Shown piece by piece: positions 62,633 through 64,000 of a stretch of DNA of 64,000 nt. Origin of the DNA: G965227875 sp965227875. Its GTDB lineage: Bacteria; Pseudomonadota; Alphaproteobacteria; Rhizobiales; JAJFHC01. A program made the position numbers and the translations under genes. The stretch lies in assembly GCA_965227875.1 (NCBI GenBank), contig OZ245783.1:496001-560000 (forward strand). Reading direction: 5' to 3'. Numbering within the stretch: position 1 is the stretch's first letter; every line of letters starts with the position of its first letter. Under the pieces are notes generated by a model. It was not told the origin of the DNA, did no database searches, and saw only the letters and a list, made by a program, of their open reading frames with translations.

Positions 62633-63542
62633 GGGCATCATCACGCCCGTTGTCACGCCGCATGACGACGACTTCGGGATCGACCGGGCGCGTTTCGCCG
62701 AGGTCCTGGAGTTCCTCATCGAGAAGGGCATCGATGCGGCGCTTATCGCGGGAACGACCGGCGAGTACTACGTCCAGACGCCCGAGGAGCGTTTCGAACT
62801 GATGAAGCTGGCCAGGGACATCATCGGCAACCGGCTTCCGCTCATCGTCGGAACCGGCGCCATGAGGACCGAGGACTCCATCGCCTACGCGACGGCCGCA
62901 AGGGACATCGGCGCCGACGCGATCCTCGTCACCACGCCACCCTACGCCTACCCCACGGGACGGGAAATCGCGCTTCATGCGCTCGCCATCGACCGTGCGG
63001 CGAACCTGCCCGTCATGCTCTACAACTATCCCGGCCGCATGTCGGTGAACATGGACGAGGAGACCCTCGACCGTCTCGGCCGCTCGCCGAACTTCAAGGC
63101 CATCAAGGAGAGTTCGGGCGATCCGAACCGTCTGCACATGCTGGCCCGCGACTATCCACACATCTCTCTGTCTTGCGGCATGGACGACCAGGCGCTCGAG
63201 TTCTTCGCGTGGGGGGCGGCCTCATGGACCTGTGCGGGCAGCAATTTCGCCCCCGAGGCCCACAAGGCCATGTATCGCGCCTGCGTGGTCGAGAAGGATT
63301 TCGACAAGGGCCGGCGCATCATGTCCGCGATGCTGCCCCTGCTGCGCGTTCTCGAACAGGGCGGGAAGTTCGTCCAGTGCATCAAGTACGGCATGTCCGG
63401 GCGCGGTATCGACTGCGGCCCGCCGAGACGGCCGCTCCAGCCGCTCAACAAGGACGACCGCCGCAGCCTGGACGAAGTCGTGCGCACCATGAACATCGCC
63501 ATCGACGCCATCGAGCGCGAGCACAACAAGGGGGCGAACTGA
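62622..63542 (+). CDS. DapA/NAL-family lyase or dehydratase
   Basis: 306 residues with the TIM-barrel aldolase motifs GTTGE (44-48), YNYPGR with Tyr136, and Lys162 (FKAIKESSGD) as Schiff-base residue. The genes next door (peptide/opine importer, GntR, aldehyde dehydrogenase) argue against lysine synthesis. A sugar-acid dehydratase or a hydroxyproline-pathway deaminase (pyrroline-4-hydroxy-2-carboxylate deaminase, same family) is more likely. Overlaps the aldehyde dehydrogenase gene by one base (TGATG). Confidence 0.88.
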   Translation: MQFEGIITPVVTPHDDDFGIDRARFAEVLEFLIEKGIDAALIAGTTGEYYVQTPEERFELMKLARDIIGNRLPLIVGTGAMRTEDSIAYATAARDIGADAILVTTPPYAYPTGREIALHALAIDRAANLPVMLYNYPGRMSVNMDEETLDRLGRSPNFKAIKESSGDPNRLHMLARDYPHISLSCGMDDQALEFFAWGAASWTCAGSNFAPEAHKAMYRACVVEKDFDKGRRIMSAMLPLLRVLEQGGKFVQCIKYGMSGRGIDCGPPRRPLQPLNKDDRRSLDEVVRTMNIAIDAIEREHNKGAN

Positions 63543-64000
63543 TGGATCTCCTGACCCGCAACGAATATGCCGCAATCGCCGAAAGCATCGTCTGGCCGCG
63601 CGGCGCCTTCATCGACGGCAAGTTCCGCCCCGGCAAGGGCGCGAAACTCAAGACGGTCAATCCCGCCACCGGCGAACTCATCGCCGAGATCGCGGCCTGC
63701 AACGCGAAGGATGTCGACCTGGCGGTCTCCCGTGCCCGCGAGGCCTTCGAGCAGGGCCACTGGTCGAAGGCGCATCCCGCCGAGCGCAAGGCCGCACTTG
63801 TCCGCCTGGCCAAGCTGATGACCCGCAACCGGCGGGAACTCGCGGTGATGGAATCGGTCGAGGCCGGCAAGCCCATCGCGGACTGCGAGCGGATCGATGT
63901 TGCCGAGGCGATCTCCACCATCCTCTGGCACGCCGAGACCGCGGACAAGATCTACGACCAGACCGCACCTGCGGGCGACGACGCCGTCGCGATGATCGTG
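63542..64000 (+). CDS. Aldehyde dehydrogenase, 5' part (runs off window)
   Basis: 153 codons are visible from ATG 63542, open to the end of the window. IDGKFRPGKGAKLKTVNPATGELIAEIAACNAKDVDLAV and AREAFEQGHWSKAHPAERKAALVRLAKLM show the N-terminal NAD-binding part of a PuuC-type aldehyde dehydrogenase; the catalytic Cys and Glu lie beyond the window. With the DapA-family enzyme it could oxidise a semialdehyde (for example alpha-ketoglutarate semialdehyde). Confidence 0.88.
   Translation, partial: MDLLTRNEYAAIAESIVWPRGAFIDGKFRPGKGAKLKTVNPATGELIAEIAACNAKDVDLAVSRAREAFEQGHWSKAHPAERKAALVRLAKLMTRNRRELAVMESVEAGKPIADCERIDVAEAISTILWHAETADKIYDQTAPAGDDAVAMIV

Noticed and set aside
62622..63542. Lysine biosynthesis dapA
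   Set aside because: Context (GntR, importer, aldehyde dehydrogenase) indicates catabolism; family membership alone does not prove dihydrodipicolinate synthase.

Overview
The window reads as chromosomal DNA of a high-GC alphaproteobacterium, most likely a marine or soil member of the Hyphomicrobiales/Rhodobacterales kind. The reasons are the compact high-GC genes, a groESL operon with a CIRCE operator and an RpoH-like promoter, a FixK/FNR box, GcvA-type LysR regulators, and many genes for catabolism of small osmolytes and organic acids. No rRNA or tRNA gene was seen and no complete prophage or integrase.

Layout. 1-8.3 kb: 3' end of an autotransporter, a gliding-type (GldA/F/G-like) ABC exporter operon with a DUF4340 protein, then groESL. 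8.4-11.2 kb: an A/T-richer islet holding two decayed small genes, a NYN-domain nuclease gene whose leader contains a terminator hairpin, and a membrane protein of unknown function. 11.2-16.7 kb: a GFA protein, a GMC oxidoreductase, a large L,D-transpeptidase and about 1 kb of four tandem 250-bp repeats. 16.7-21.4 kb: BKACE, 3-hydroxyacid dehydrogenase and SDR operon, then MnmD and a Bcr/CflA exporter. 21.9-27.8 kb: CocE-type hydrolase, MDR oxidoreductase, an 853-bp tandem duplication carrying two copies of a small exported protein, and an M24-fold enzyme with the active-site pattern of DMSP lyase DddP. A MITE-like element follows its stop codon.

28-42 kb: a SulP-STAS-CNBD transporter, then a catabolic region. 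An RpiR regulator heads a minus-strand operon (Rieske N-demethylase-type oxygenase, PcaC-like protein, two enolase-superfamily paralogues). On the other strand lie a dimethylglycine/sarcosine dehydrogenase-type flavoprotein and a class III aminotransferase. Together they look like stepwise N-demethylation and then transamination of a betaine. Next come a CoA-thioester aromatic monooxygenase and a benzoate-CoA-type ligase. 41.9-52.7 kb: regulators paired with divergent metabolic genes, a persulfide dioxygenase-like MBL enzyme next to a FixK-box universal stress protein, a lipid kinase, an agmatinase-family enzyme, and small exported proteins. 53-56 kb: a GGDEF-EAL protein with PAS domains. 56.2-64 kb: a peptide/opine-type ABC importer divergent from a GntR regulator, a DapA-family enzyme and an aldehyde dehydrogenase that runs off the window.

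The main theme is uptake and breakdown of methylated and amino-type osmolytes, with local regulators beside their targets. The best candidates for new biology are the betaine-type cluster, the DddP-like gene beside the duplicated small-protein gene, the MITE-like element placed at stop codons, and the hairpin-gated NYN gene.
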